A DNA stretch of 64,000 nt. It comes from Acidobacteriota bacterium. Its GTDB lineage: Bacteria; Acidobacteriota; Blastocatellia; Pyrinomonadales; Pyrinomonadaceae. The stretch spans positions 1-64,000 of the forward strand of contig JAIVJM010000002.1 in assembly GCA_020199995.1 (NCBI GenBank). The letters are read 5' to 3'. A program made the position numbers and the translations under genes. Of this stretch, positions 46,901 through 56,299 are shown piece by piece. Position 1 is the stretch's first letter. Every line of letters begins with the position of its first letter. The notes below the pieces were generated by a model that saw only the letters and a program-made list of their open reading frames with translations, had not been told where the DNA came from and ran no database searches.

Positions 46901-49900
46901 GCGCGGCCTCAGCGATGGGTCGGAATAGAGCACGCGCCCGGCGAGGCGCTGGAAGAGGTGCGCCTCTTCAGCGTCGATGTTGTGGTGGCGCATCTCGACC
47001 TGCGCCTGCGTCCATGCGAGCTGCGCCGCGCGCTCGAAGATCGAAACGTCGTGATACTTGTCGGCGAGAGCATGTGCCTCTTCGCGCGAGCGCGCTAAGG
47101 CCGTGGTGAAGGTCAGGCGCGCCGTCTCGCCGGGTTGGAGGCGGACTCTGCGGCGGAGCGAGAAGACGGGGTCGAGCACCGCGCCCGTGGTGTTCGAGAG
47201 CGGGCGGTCTTCGAGCACGGCGACGGGGTCTGCCGCGCTGTGGCCGCGCCCGACGAAGCGGCTGCGATCGGTCTCGTACTGAATCGCGCCGATTGCCTGC
47301 CCCTCGGTGACGACGACGTGGACGCCGTAGACAGGCTCGTCTTTGGCCGAGCGCGGGCGGCGGCGCGCGATGAGCGCGTCCTCGGCGCCGACGAACTCGG
47401 TCTCGACGAAGAGGTTGCTGAAGGCCGGGTGCGCCGCGTCCGCCGCGAGCGGCGCGAGCACCCACTCGCCGTAGCTCGTGACCTCGATCTCGCGCACGCG
47501 CGACGACTGGTTGGTGAGAGAGAGGCGGCGCACCTCGGCCTCGTCCTCGGGCGTGACGATGATCTCGGTGTGCGTCAGAATTCCCGCATCGGCCTGCCGG
47601 AAATCAACCTTGTCTTCGGCGAAAATCACCTCGTAGGACTTCGGCCTCCGGCCCACGGGCTGGTAGCCGGCGGACCAGACCGCGCCGCTCCGCACATCGC
47701 GCAGGTAGAAGAACGAGCCGTAATTGTCGCGCGTCACGTCCTCGCGCCAGCGCGTTACGGCGAGGCCGCGGCACGCCGAGTAGCCCGCGCCGGCGGTCGT
47801 GACCATCACTGAATAAGTGCCGTTCGAGAGCAGTTGCGTGCGCGGCGTCGGCAGGTCGGGCGAGTCGTAGCCGCGCGTCACGAACCCGGTCAGCCCGCGC
47901 ACGACGCGGCCCGACATGACCTCCTCGGCGCGCGGGTGCGACGCCGGGATGCCGCGCGGGACGCGCTCCTGCAACAAAAGCTCGGTCGCCTGCACCAACG
48001 GCTCGGCGTGGAAGCGCCGCCGCATCGCGTCCGCGTTCAAGAGGTTGTCGAGCGCGACGAGGCTCATGCCCTGATGGTGCGCCATGAAGGCGCGGATGAG
48101 CGCGCGCTTCTGGTTCTGCGGCAGGCGCTCGGGCGTGTAGTCAATCGCCTCGTAATAGCCGAAGCGCGCGAGCGCGCCTTCGCGTTCGAGGCGGCGCAGG
48201 TTCACGGCGGCGCGACGCGGCGCGACTAAGGCCGCGAGCATCGTCGCGTAGGGGGCGACGACGAGGTCTTCGGCGAGCCCGCGCTTGAGGCCGAGCCCCG
48301 GCACGCCGAAGGGCGCGTACTGGTAGTTCAACTGGAGGTCGCGCCCGTTGTAGGCCGACTCCGAGATGCCCCACGGGACGCCGCGCTCTTCGCCGTACTC
48401 GATCTGCCGCCCGACGATTGCGCCGTATGTCTCGTGCAGCAGAGTCCGCTCGTAGTCGCGCATCACCAAGAGCGGCATGAGGTACTCGAACATCGTCCCC
48501 GTCCAGGAGATGAGCGCGCGCCCGCCGTCCACGGGCGTGAGCTTGCGGCCCAGACGGAACCAGTGCTCCTGCGGGACGTCGCCCTTCGCGATGGCGGCGA
48601 AGCTGGCGAGGCGCGACTCGGAGGCGAAGAGGTCGTAGAAGGAGTTGTCGGCGCGCGCGTCCGTGACGTTATAGCCGATGCGGAAGACCTTGCGCTCGGA
48701 ATCGAGCAGGAACTTGAAGTCGGTCTCGTCGAAGACGCGCTGGCACGCGCCCGCCAGCACCGCGGCGCGCGCGACGAGCGCGGCGACCGCGGCGGCGGCG
48801 TCTTCGACGCTGCGGCGGACTAAGGCGAGCGCCCCGCGCGCCGCCGCGCGCGACTGCTCGTCAGCCGGTGTGCTCCGCTCGACCTCGACGCCGAGGTCTG
48901 AGAGCTGCGCCAGCGCCTCCTCGTAGAGCGCGGCCAACCGCGCGGGCGCGTATGTTTCGTCCAGCGAGCGCGCCGTCTCTTCCCAGCGGGCAAGCTGTTC
49001 GGCGGGGCAGAAACTGACGAGCGGCGCGAGCTGCGCGGCGAGCGTGAAGCTCTCGCGCGTGAGGTCGTCGAGGTCGCGCGCGAGGTTCTGCGTCTGCCGC
49101 CGGAGCGCGCCGAGCCAGAAGCGCAGCTCCGCAAAAGCCTCCTCGCCCTGCTCGTGCGAGAGCGCGCCGACGATGTCTTCGATGACGGAGGCGTCGCGCG
49201 CGAGCGCGTCGAAGACGGCAGACCACCCGCTCAGAGTATGGGGCGGCGCGCCCGCGATGAGCTGGGCGAGGCGCTCAAGCTCTTCGCGCAACTGTTTGAC
49301 GCCGACGCCCCCCGTGCGCGCGAGCACCGCGCCGAGCCGCGACGCCTCCTCGCGCGCGAGCGCGACGGCGTCCGCCAGCCCTTCGAGCGTGCGCGCGCCA
49401 AAGAGCTCGCAGTCCGGCAGCTCGACGCACGCCTGCTTGACGGCGAGGAGGTGTCCGACGAGGTTGCCGCTGTCCACGGTCGAGACATACTGCGGCGCGA
49501 GCGGCTCCAGCGTGCGCGTGTCGTACCAGTTGAAGAAGTGGCCGCGGAAACGCGGCAGGCGTTCGAGCGTCTTGAAGGTCAAAGAGAGGCGCTCGACGAG
49601 TTCGAGCGTCCCCATGTAGCCGAAGTCGTGCGCGGCGACGGTCGAAAGCAGCAGCAGCCCCACGTTGGTCGGCGAGGTGCGGTGCGCGATGGCGGGCCGC
49701 GGGTCTTCCTGAAAATTGTCGGGGGGCAGCCAGTGGTCTTCCTCGCCGACGAAGCTCTCGAAGAAGCGCCACGTGCGCCGCGCGATGAGGCGCAAGGCGT
49801 GCGTCTCCGCCGCCGAGAGCCGCTCGCGCGCCGGAGAGAGACGGCGGCTCATGCGGTAGGCGACGAGCGGCGAGAGCGCCCACGCCAGCACGAGCGGTGC

Positions 49901-52867
49901 GGCGACCGCGAGCGAGGCGGGGCGCAGCAGCAGCACAGTCGCGCCCGCGGCGAGCGCCACCGCGACGGCGGGCCACATGAAGCGGAAGTAGCTGGCGGCG
50001 GTCATCGCCGTCCCCTGCTCGGCCTGCGCGGCGGTCGTCCATTCGAGCAGCCGGCGGCGCGAGACGAGCTTGCGCCAGAGCGTGCGCGCGACGGCGTCGG
50101 CCATCAGGCCGGCCTGATGCGCGAGGAAGATGACGGAGAGCGCGACCTGCGCCGTGTTCGTCAGCAGGTCGCCCCAGACGCTCCAGAAGTGGCTCGTCCA
50201 AGGGATGCCGCGCGGGTGGAGCAGAAGACTCGTCGTGACGTGCGCGTAGACCGGGAAGGCGAGCGTGAGGACGACAAAAAGCATCCACAGCCCGACTGAT
50301 CCGGGCCACAGAGTCCACGCGGCGACGAGCCACACGAGCGTCGCGGGCGCGAAGAGGCTGCGCCGCAGGTTGTCGAAAATCTTCCAGCGCGCCGCGAGCG
50401 GAAGGCGGTTGCGGACGCTGCGGCCTTGCGCGCCCGGGACGCGCGGCAGAAGCCAGCGCGCGATCTGCCAGTCGCCTCGCGTCCAGCGGTGCTGGCGCTT
50501 GGCGTAGGTGTCGTAGTGCGCCGGGTAGTCGTCCAGCAGCTCGATGTCGGTGACGAGCGCGGCGCGCGTGTAGAGCGACTCGAAGAGGTCGTGGCTGAGG
50601 AGCGCGTTCTCGGGCACGCGCCCTTCGAGCGCGCGCGCGAAGGCGTCCACGTCGTAGAGCCCCTTGCCCGTGAAGCTGCCTTCGCCGAAGAGGTCTTGAT
50701 AAACGTCGGAGGCGGCGGTCGTGTAAGGGTCAATGCCGGTGTTGCCCGAGAAGACGCGCGCGAACGAAGAGCGCGCGGCGCTCTCCAGAGAGACGCTGAC
50801 GCGCGGCTGGAGGATGCCGTAGCCGCGCACGACCCGGCCCGCGCCCGGGTCGTAGTGCGGGCGGTTTAAGGGGTGGTGCGCGACCGCGACCAGACGCCGC
50901 GCCGCATCGCGCGGGAGCTGCGTGTCGGAGTCGAGCGTGATGACGTAGCGGACTTTCGAGAGCAGCGAAGCGGGGGCGGTCGAGACCGCAAACGTCGTGT
51001 CGCGCGCGCCGCGCAGCAGGCGGTTGAACTCTTCGAGCTTGCCGCGCTTGCGCTCCCAGCCCATCCACTTCGCTTCGCCCTCGTTCCAGAGGCGGCGGCG
51101 CGTGAAGAGGTGGAAGCGCTTCGGCGCTTCGCCTTCGCCGCCGCGGTGCCGCGCGTTCAGCTCTTCGACGCCGCCGAAGGCCAGCCCCAGCAGCGCCTCG
51201 TCTTCTTCGATCACTTCCGCCCCGGCGTCGCCGAAATCCCCGAGCAGCGCGAAGTAGAGATTTTCGTCCTGATTGGCGAGGTAGTGGACTTCCAATTTCT
51301 CGACCAGCTCGCGGACGCCCTCCGGGCTCGTCAAAAGAGTCGGCACGACGACCATCGTGAGCGCGTCGGCGGGCACTCCATCCTCGCTCTCCATCGAGGG
51401 CAGCAGGCGTGGCGCGAGGAGGTGCGTCACATCCCAGTTGAGCACGCTCAGGGCGAGGTCACTGGCCGGGACGAGCGAGAGCAGGACGAGGGCGGCGAGC
51501 ATCACGACGCCCGCGCCCGAGGCATAAGCGGCGAAGGCCAGCAGGACGACGACGAGCGCGGTCATCAGGGCGAGCGTGCCGAGGTAGAAAGGCGTCGGGT
51601 GCCTGAGGACGAAGCGGAGCACGCGCTCGCGCGGGCGCGGGCGGTAGGCGAAACTCCGCTCCAGCTCCTTCGAGCCTTCGTCTATGAGGTAGAACCCGAC
51701 ATGGTCGCGCCCGGCCTCGGTGTCGCGCCCGGCCCCGGAATCGCGCCCGGCCTCGGTGTCGCGCCCGCCCGCGGCCAGCTCGACGGCCCCGCGCGCCACT
51801 TCGATTTCGGTCGCCTTCGTGCGCTTGCTGACGCGCTCGACGACGTGCCGGTAGCGGTCGCGCGTCTGGAAGCTCATCAGCGCATAGACGCCCGCGGGGT
51901 CTTCCGCGAGCACGGGGTCAACGAGGCTCACGCTCTCGAAGAAGTCGCGCCAGTCGAGCGTCGAGAGCAGGCGCATCGAGGTGATGATGTTGCCGACCGT
52001 GACCTGCGCGGCGGCCTGCCGCTGATGTTCGAGGTGGACGATCTGCTCGGTCGTCTGGCCGCGCTTGCCGAGGTGACGTTCGAGCCAGTCGAAGACGGGC
52101 GCGAGCGAGGGGTCCTGCTCGCGCAGACGCTGCGTGAGCTGGACGACGAAGGCGCGGTCTAAATCCTCGCGGCGGCCCACGCGCCCGGCGAGCTGCGGCA
52201 CAAGCGCCTCGGGCTGGCGGCTCGCAATCTCGAGCAGCCGGTCGGCGAGCGCGTCAGCCTCCTCGCGCTCCTCGCGCGCCGCCACGATGCGCGTGGCGAG
52301 CCGCGCAAGATTTTCGACGAGCGCGAGCCTGAGCGTGATCGCGACGGCCCACAGCTCGCCCATCGTGAGCGGCGCTTTCGCCTGATAGGCCGTGATGAAG
52401 CGCCGCAGCGTCTCGGTTTCCAGCCGGCTGTCGGTGTGCGCGATGAGCGCCAGCGAGACGGCGTAGATGCGCGGGTAGCCCTCCAGCTCGCCGCGCACGA
52501 GCTTGGGCAGCTCCCTGTAATAGCCTGCGGGGAGGTCTTCGCGGATTTCGCGCAGCTGCTCTTCGACGATGTGGAAATTATCCACCAGCCATTCGGCGGC
52601 GGGCGAGATGGAATGCTCTTTGCGGATGGCCTCGGCGAGTGCGCGGTAGGCCGCGACCAACTGCCGACCGTTCTCTTCGAGGCGCGGCAGGAGGCGGCGA
52701 CCACGGCGCGGCCCGGCCGAGACTTCGTGCTCCGAGGCGAGCGCGGCGGCGTACTGTTCGAGGCGCTCGACACTGAACAGCTCTTCGCGAATCGGCGGCT
52801 CGTCGCGCGCCTCCGCAGCGCCGCCCGAGCGCCCGAACAGGAATGCCAGAAGTGGTGTGGTGCTCAT
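43934..52867 (-). CDS. ndvB: Cyclic beta-1,2-glucan synthase (GT84/GH94-type, NdvB/ChvB-like)
   Basis: 2977 aa; VITLDSDTQLPRDAARRLVAVAHHPLNRPHYDP; ALISWTGTMFEYLMPLLVMRDYERTLLHETY; C-terminal GH94-like GSGDWNDGMNRVGNLGQGESVWVGWFLHTTL. Confidence 0.95.
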   Translation of the reverse strand: MSTTPLLAFLFGRSGGAAEARDEPPIREELFSVERLEQYAAALASEHEVSAGPRRGRRLLPRLEENGRQLVAAYRALAEAIRKEHSISPAAEWLVDNFHIVEEQLREIREDLPAGYYRELPKLVRGELEGYPRIYAVSLALIAHTDSRLETETLRRFITAYQAKAPLTMGELWAVAITLRLALVENLARLATRIVAAREEREEADALADRLLEIASRQPEALVPQLAGRVGRREDLDRAFVVQLTQRLREQDPSLAPVFDWLERHLGKRGQTTEQIVHLEHQRQAAAQVTVGNIITSMRLLSTLDWRDFFESVSLVDPVLAEDPAGVYALMSFQTRDRYRHVVERVSKRTKATEIEVARGAVELAAGGRDTEAGRDSGAGRDTEAGRDHVGFYLIDEGSKELERSFAYRPRPRERVLRFVLRHPTPFYLGTLALMTALVVVLLAFAAYASGAGVVMLAALVLLSLVPASDLALSVLNWDVTHLLAPRLLPSMESEDGVPADALTMVVVPTLLTSPEGVRELVEKLEVHYLANQDENLYFALLGDFGDAGAEVIEEDEALLGLAFGGVEELNARHRGGEGEAPKRFHLFTRRRLWNEGEAKWMGWERKRGKLEEFNRLLRGARDTTFAVSTAPASLLSKVRYVITLDSDTQLPRDAARRLVAVAHHPLNRPHYDPGAGRVVRGYGILQPRVSVSLESAARSSFARVFSGNTGIDPYTTAASDVYQDLFGEGSFTGKGLYDVDAFARALEGRVPENALLSHDLFESLYTRAALVTDIELLDDYPAHYDTYAKRQHRWTRGDWQIARWLLPRVPGAQGRSVRNRLPLAARWKIFDNLRRSLFAPATLVWLVAAWTLWPGSVGLWMLFVVLTLAFPVYAHVTTSLLLHPRGIPWTSHFWSVWGDLLTNTAQVALSVIFLAHQAGLMADAVARTLWRKLVSRRRLLEWTTAAQAEQGTAMTAASYFRFMWPAVAVALAAGATVLLLRPASLAVAAPLVLAWALSPLVAYRMSRRLSPARERLSAAETHALRLIARRTWRFFESFVGEEDHWLPPDNFQEDPRPAIAHRTSPTNVGLLLLSTVAAHDFGYMGTLELVERLSLTFKTLERLPRFRGHFFNWYDTRTLEPLAPQYVSTVDSGNLVGHLLAVKQACVELPDCELFGARTLEGLADAVALAREEASRLGAVLARTGGVGVKQLREELERLAQLIAGAPPHTLSGWSAVFDALARDASVIEDIVGALSHEQGEEAFAELRFWLGALRRQTQNLARDLDDLTRESFTLAAQLAPLVSFCPAEQLARWEETARSLDETYAPARLAALYEEALAQLSDLGVEVERSTPADEQSRAAARGALALVRRSVEDAAAAVAALVARAAVLAGACQRVFDETDFKFLLDSERKVFRIGYNVTDARADNSFYDLFASESRLASFAAIAKGDVPQEHWFRLGRKLTPVDGGRALISWTGTMFEYLMPLLVMRDYERTLLHETYGAIVGRQIEYGEERGVPWGISESAYNGRDLQLNYQYAPFGVPGLGLKRGLAEDLVVAPYATMLAALVAPRRAAVNLRRLEREGALARFGYYEAIDYTPERLPQNQKRALIRAFMAHHQGMSLVALDNLLNADAMRRRFHAEPLVQATELLLQERVPRGIPASHPRAEEVMSGRVVRGLTGFVTRGYDSPDLPTPRTQLLSNGTYSVMVTTAGAGYSACRGLAVTRWREDVTRDNYGSFFYLRDVRSGAVWSAGYQPVGRRPKSYEVIFAEDKVDFRQADAGILTHTEIIVTPEDEAEVRRLSLTNQSSRVREIEVTSYGEWVLAPLAADAAHPAFSNLFVETEFVGAEDALIARRRPRSAKDEPVYGVHVVVTEGQAIGAIQYETDRSRFVGRGHSAADPVAVLEDRPLSNTTGAVLDPVFSLRRRVRLQPGETARLTFTTALARSREEAHALADKYHDVSIFERAAQLAWTQAQVEMRHHNIDAEEAHLFQRLAGRVLYSDPSLRPRSHVLALNTRAQSGLWPYGISGDLPVVLVRVDKTEDMNVVRELLRNHGYLRLKGLAIDLVILNDHPPSYIQALQEELQALVRASGAQALQDKPGGVFLRRADVMPEADRILLHAVARVVIVPERGTLEEQLVRREIEEELPAAFVPRAPSRTYPAPPAQTPDLSFFNGLGGFSPGGREYVTVLGEGQWTPAPWTNVIANEHDFGFQVTETGAGYTWSVNSRENRLTPWSNDAVSDPPGEVIYLRDEETGATWTPTPLPIREAEPYVVRHGQGYTVFEHTSHGISQELLLFVPSDATVKISVLRLRNQTDRRRLLSVTGYNELVLGLSRGASAPYVVTEVDEESGAIFARNPYNNEFAGRVAFADVSVEKRTLTCDRKEFVGRNGSLARPAALRRARLSGRAGAGLDPCVALQAEVELAPGEVREVFFLLGESESREAARALVTRFRRPGAVGEAFERVVAQWDETLTTVQVRTPDAAMDTILNRWLLCQTLACRVWARSAFYQSGGAYGFRDQLQDVMAIVYSRPDLARAQILRAAAHQFPEGDVQHWWHPPTGRGVRTRFSDDLLWLPYVVSFYVGVTGDRGVLDEVVPFVEAPPLAEGEDESYTQPTVSAESATIYEHCARALDRSLKVGAHGLPLMGSGDWNDGMNRVGNLGQGESVWVGWFLHTTLTQFAPFSETRGDDARAKTYLAHTLNLKQALEGEAWDGDWYRRAYFDDGTPLGSAQNEECRIDSIAQTWGVISGAADAHRTQRAMAAVEEFLIRRGDGLVILFTPPFDRGALDPGYIKGYVPGVRENGGQYTHAALWVLIAYALLGDGDRAGELFALLNPVNHGSTRAGMHKYKVEPYVAAADIYAVWPHTGRGGWTWYTGSASWMYRAGLEFILGFRLRGETLRLDPCIPRGWREYEIEYRYKTARYSIRVENPHGLSRGVRSVEVDGVAQPSGEVALADDGARHEVRVVLGEPKATPEGEAARRSGAMTNAEVRNDER
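51707..51780. repeat. 18-bp tandem repeat inside the glucan synthase gene (GRDTEA/GRDSGA)
   Basis: Translation AAGGRDTEAGRDSGAGRDTEAGRDHVGF. Confidence 0.9.
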
Positions 52868-53016
52868 CCGTTTGAGCGGCGGGGGCTCGATAGACGCCCG
52901 GCGTGCCGGGCTCCTCCCCGTCTCGCGTTCTCTCTAATTGTTTCGGCGTTTGATCTCGCCCGAAGTATGCCACAGAAGGGCGCGCATTTCAGTCGCGGGC
53001 GGCGGGAGAAGGCCGC

Positions 53017-53148
53017 AAGACAGACCGTGAGGGAGGGCGCGGGGACAGTAAGCAGTGAGCAGTGAGCAGTAAGCAGTCAAGACTGACCGATCTTGACTGC
53101 TTACTGCTCACTGCTCACTCTTGGGACGCCTCCCTCACGGTCTGTCTT
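53017..53148. repeat. Nested inverted repeat: 20-bp outer perfect IR and 29-bp inner perfect IR of AGTGAGC/AGTAAGC heptamers
   Basis: Outer 53017-53036/53129-53148; inner 53054-53082/53091-53119. Confidence 0.96.
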
Positions 53149-53935
53149 CCGCCATGAAAAACGCGGGCGCGGGCTCGTCCTGCGGGCGCTCGCTTGTGTA
53201 GAAGACGCGCTCAAGGAAGAGGCCGGAGGGCGGGGCCGTCCACGCGGCGGGCTCGTTGGAATAACTTTCCAGCAGCGCGCGCAGCCCTCTGGCCGAGAGG
53301 TTGCCCCGCCCGACCTCGACCAGCGCGCCCGTCACGCGCCGCACCATCTTCCAGAGGAAGTGGCTCGCCCGGATGCGGAACAGAATCAGTCCGCCGCGGG
53401 CGATGACGCGTGCCTCTTCGACCTCGACGAGCGTGGAGGATTGCGACTCGGGGCTCTCGCAGAAAGAGCTGAAGTCGTGCCGGCCCGTGAGCAGCGCGCA
53501 GGCTTCGGCCATCGCGTGTGCGTCCAGACGATCCCTCATCCACCAGACGAAAGATTTGCCGAAGGCCGTCCGCCGCGTGGAAATCTGGTAGAGATAGGAG
53601 CGCGCTCGCGCGTCGTGGCGGGCGTGGAAATCGGGGCGCGCGCGCCCGCACGAGAGGAGGTTGATGTCGTGCGGGAGCAGTCCGTTGATGCCCCGCAGGA
53701 GCTGCGCCGTAGGGGGGACGGGGGCGGAAGAGTTTGTCTTCAGATGCGCGACCTGCCGGAGCGCGTGGACGCCCGCGTCGGTGCGGCCCGAGCCTCCGAT
53801 TTCGACCTTCCGGTCGAGAAAGGTCTCGGCGGCTCTCTGCAGCTCGCCCTGAATCGTCCGCTTGTCGGGCTGTCGCTGCCACCCGCCGTAACGCGTGCCT
53901 TCGTACTCGACCTCCAGCCTCCACGTTCTCATCAA
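53135..53935 (-). CDS. truA: tRNA pseudouridine synthase A
   Basis: 266 aa; EVEYEGTRYGGWQRQPDKRTIQGEL; GSGRTDAGVHALRQVAHL; SHFLWKMVRRVTGALVEVG. Confidence 0.96.
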   Translation of the reverse strand: MMRTWRLEVEYEGTRYGGWQRQPDKRTIQGELQRAAETFLDRKVEIGGSGRTDAGVHALRQVAHLKTNSSAPVPPTAQLLRGINGLLPHDINLLSCGRARPDFHARHDARARSYLYQISTRRTAFGKSFVWWMRDRLDAHAMAEACALLTGRHDFSSFCESPESQSSTLVEVEEARVIARGGLILFRIRASHFLWKMVRRVTGALVEVGRGNLSARGLRALLESYSNEPAAWTAPPSGLFLERVFYTSERPQDEPAPAFFMAEDRP

Positions 53936-54095
53936 AGCTCGGCCCCTCCCCGCTCACAAACTCTATCGGACTCCCACGCATTGAACCTTCGGCGCGAGGT
54001 CTGAGTCAAACCGGAGCCGGGGCGGCGGCGGGGCTTTTTTAAGTTTGGCCGGGCCGCCCGATAGGGGTATCCTCCCGCTGAGGGAGGGCTCGCGG

Positions 54096-54506
54096 GTGAA
54101 AATATTCTGCTGCGTGGCTGCGCTGCTGATGTTCGGGATGTTCGATGCGGACGGGCGCGAAGGCGCGCGCGGGCGGGTCGAGACTTTCGAACTCAAGCCC
54201 GGCCGGGAGAAGCTCATCCGGAGCGCGGGCATCCGCATCAAGCTCGTCGAAGTGGCCGAGGACTCACGCTGCCCGCAGGGCGTCAACTGCATCTGGGCGG
54301 GGAACGTGCGGGTCGTGCTGCGCATCAAGGCCCACGGCAGGAGCACGAGACTGGAGAAGCTCAACTCCGCGACCGAGCCCATGGCGCTCGCGCTCAAGGG
54401 GCGGCGCCTCTCGATCTCGAAGGTCAGCCCGTCCAAGCTCAACGACCAAAAAATCAAGCCGGAAGACTACATCGTCACCCTCACGCTCTCGGCCCCTCCG
54501 AAATAA
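54096..54506 (+). CDS. Secreted hypothetical protein with CPxGVxCIWAGN motif
   Basis: GTG start VKIFCCVAALLMFGMFDADG...EDSRCPQGVNCIWAGNVRVVLRI. Confidence 0.65.
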   Translation: MKIFCCVAALLMFGMFDADGREGARGRVETFELKPGREKLIRSAGIRIKLVEVAEDSRCPQGVNCIWAGNVRVVLRIKAHGRSTRLEKLNSATEPMALALKGRRLSISKVSPSKLNDQKIKPEDYIVTLTLSAPPK

Positions 54507-54761
54507 CCAAACAGTCTCTCGACGAGAGAAGACGCCCGGTGGCCTGTGTGTGCCGCCGGGCATCTCCGGTGTCGCGCCCGTCGCTGCTGCGCCTGCCTTC
54601 CCCCTCGTCCGCCCGGCGCGAACCTTATCCGCCGTGACGCCGAGCGGAACGACGCGGCAGCGCGCTCGATTAAGACGACACGCAAACGGCCCTCGCCCCT
54701 CATCTGTCCGCGATGCGCCCTTCAGCCCTCAATCTGAGCGATGTTGGAAAAGTTCGCGTCA

Positions 54762-55310
54762 TTAATCCCCGCGTGCCCTCCAGTAGCGCGCGGCGTACTT
54801 GCCGTAGATGAACTCTCTGCCGAGCGGCCCCCACGAGCGCGAGTCGCTTGAGTTGTCGCGGTTGTCGCCCAACGCGAAGTAGCTCTCCTCGGGCAGGCTG
54901 ACGGGCGCGAGGTCGAGGAGAGCTTGATTGCGTTCCGGGTCGAGGTACGGCTCCGCGAGGGGGCTGCCGTCTATCAGCACGCGCCCGCCGCGGACTTCGA
55001 CGACTTCACCGGGCAGGCCGACGATGCGCTTGATATAACTCTTCGAGGGCTCCGGCGGGTAGTGGAAGACGACGATGTCGCCGCGCTTGAGCCCGCCGAA
55101 TCTTCTGCTGACGAGAATCCGGTCGCCGTCGGCGAGCGCGGGGAGCATCGCCGTCCCTTCGACCTTCACCGGCAGCGCGAGGTAAAGCAGTGTCAACGCG
55201 ATGCCGACCGGCACGAGCAGTCCGACGAAGACGATGGCCAACACGACCACCTTCCCCGTCCCGCCCCGCCCGCGCTTTTCTCGCTCCTCCATTTTGACTT
55301 CGCTCGCCAT
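54762..55310 (-). CDS. lepB: Signal peptidase I
   Basis: 182 aa; VEGTAMLPALADGDRILVSRRFGGLKRGDIVVFHYP; YIKRIVGLPGEVVEVRGG; YFALGDNRDNSSDSRSWGPL. Confidence 0.93.
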   Translation of the reverse strand: MASEVKMEEREKRGRGGTGKVVVLAIVFVGLLVPVGIALTLLYLALPVKVEGTAMLPALADGDRILVSRRFGGLKRGDIVVFHYPPEPSKSYIKRIVGLPGEVVEVRGGRVLIDGSPLAEPYLDPERNQALLDLAPVSLPEESYFALGDNRDNSSDSRSWGPLGREFIYGKYAARYWRARGD

Positions 55311-55404
55311 CCGGCCCCTATGCTAACAGCTCGCGGTAGAGCGCGATTGTTTTTCGACGTCCTCTTCCCACGTGAACCGCGACGCCCGGCTGCGCCGCCC
55401 GCGC

Positions 55405-56298
55405 CTAGTTCGTCGTGTGAATCGGCGTCGCGCGCCGGAGCGGGTTGTGGAGCATCAGCCAGCCCGAGGGCGCGGCGACGAGGATGATGCCGACGACCGT
55501 CAGCGCGTCGAAGGGGCGACGCCACAGGAGCAGGTCGAAGAGGAACGCGAAGACGATCTGCGTGAGGCCGACGACCGACACCTTCGAGGGACTCCCGAGC
55601 GCAAACGCCCTCGTCATCGCCAACTGCCCGAGCGTCCCCGCGAGCCCCACCCCGGCCAGCACGAAGACGACGCGCGCCTCCCCAAGCGGGGCGTAAGAGA
55701 CGCCGCCGCCGGAGAGCAGCAGGACGGCCAAGGTGAAGACGGTCGAGACGCCCGAGAAGTGCGTCACGACGGCGCGCGCGTCCACGCCGCCCAGACGGTT
55801 CAGGCCGAGCACCGCGACGGCGGTCGCCACGGCGTTGCCGAGGGCCAAAAGCCCCGCCAGCTTGTCGCCCGCCGCCTCCGGCTTCTGGATGAGCGCGATG
55901 CCGATGATTCCGACCGCGATGGCGAGCCACACCGAGGAGAGAGGGCGCTGGCTGAGGACGGGCCACGCGAGCAGCGTCACCCACACGGGCGTGGTGTTCG
56001 AGAGCGTGAGCGCGGTCGAGATGGGAAGGTGCGTGAGCGCGTAGAAGGCGCAGAGGACGCCGAAGCTCCCGGCGAGGCTCCGCATCCAGAGGATGGGGGG
56101 GCCGAGGACGACGAGCCGCACGCCGGTCGCGCGCGCAAACGTCGCCGAGAGGATGAAGGCCACGCTGGTGCGCGCCACCGCCACCAGCCGCCAGTCGCAA
56201 CGCTCGCCCGCGAGGTGGCTGAGCGCGCCCATCGTGGCGAAGGCCAGCGCGCCCGAGAGCATCAGGAGGTACGCGCGTGTCGGGTGCTCTTCCGCCAC
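55405..56298 (-). CDS. DMT-superfamily (EamA) transporter
   Basis: About 10 hydrophobic segments; GTG start near 56298. Confidence 0.88.
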   Translation of the reverse strand: MAEEHPTRAYLLMLSGALAFATMGALSHLAGERCDWRLVAVARTSVAFILSATFARATGVRLVVLGPPILWMRSLAGSFGVLCAFYALTHLPISTALTLSNTTPVWVTLLAWPVLSQRPLSSVWLAIAVGIIGIALIQKPEAAGDKLAGLLALGNAVATAVAVLGLNRLGGVDARAVVTHFSGVSTVFTLAVLLLSGGGVSYAPLGEARVVFVLAGVGLAGTLGQLAMTRAFALGSPSKVSVVGLTQIVFAFLFDLLLWRRPFDALTVVGIILVAAPSGWLMLHNPLRRATPIHTTN

Positions 56299-56299
56299 C

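Noticed and set aside
50873-52162. 429-aa plus-strand ORF inside the glucan synthase
   Set aside because: Antisense to a clear GT84/GH94-type gene; no motif.
53017-53148. Possible CRISPR array from the repeated AGTGAGC/AGTAAGC units
   Set aside because: Units are about 7 bp, contiguous and inverted, with no spacers of regular length and no cas genes.
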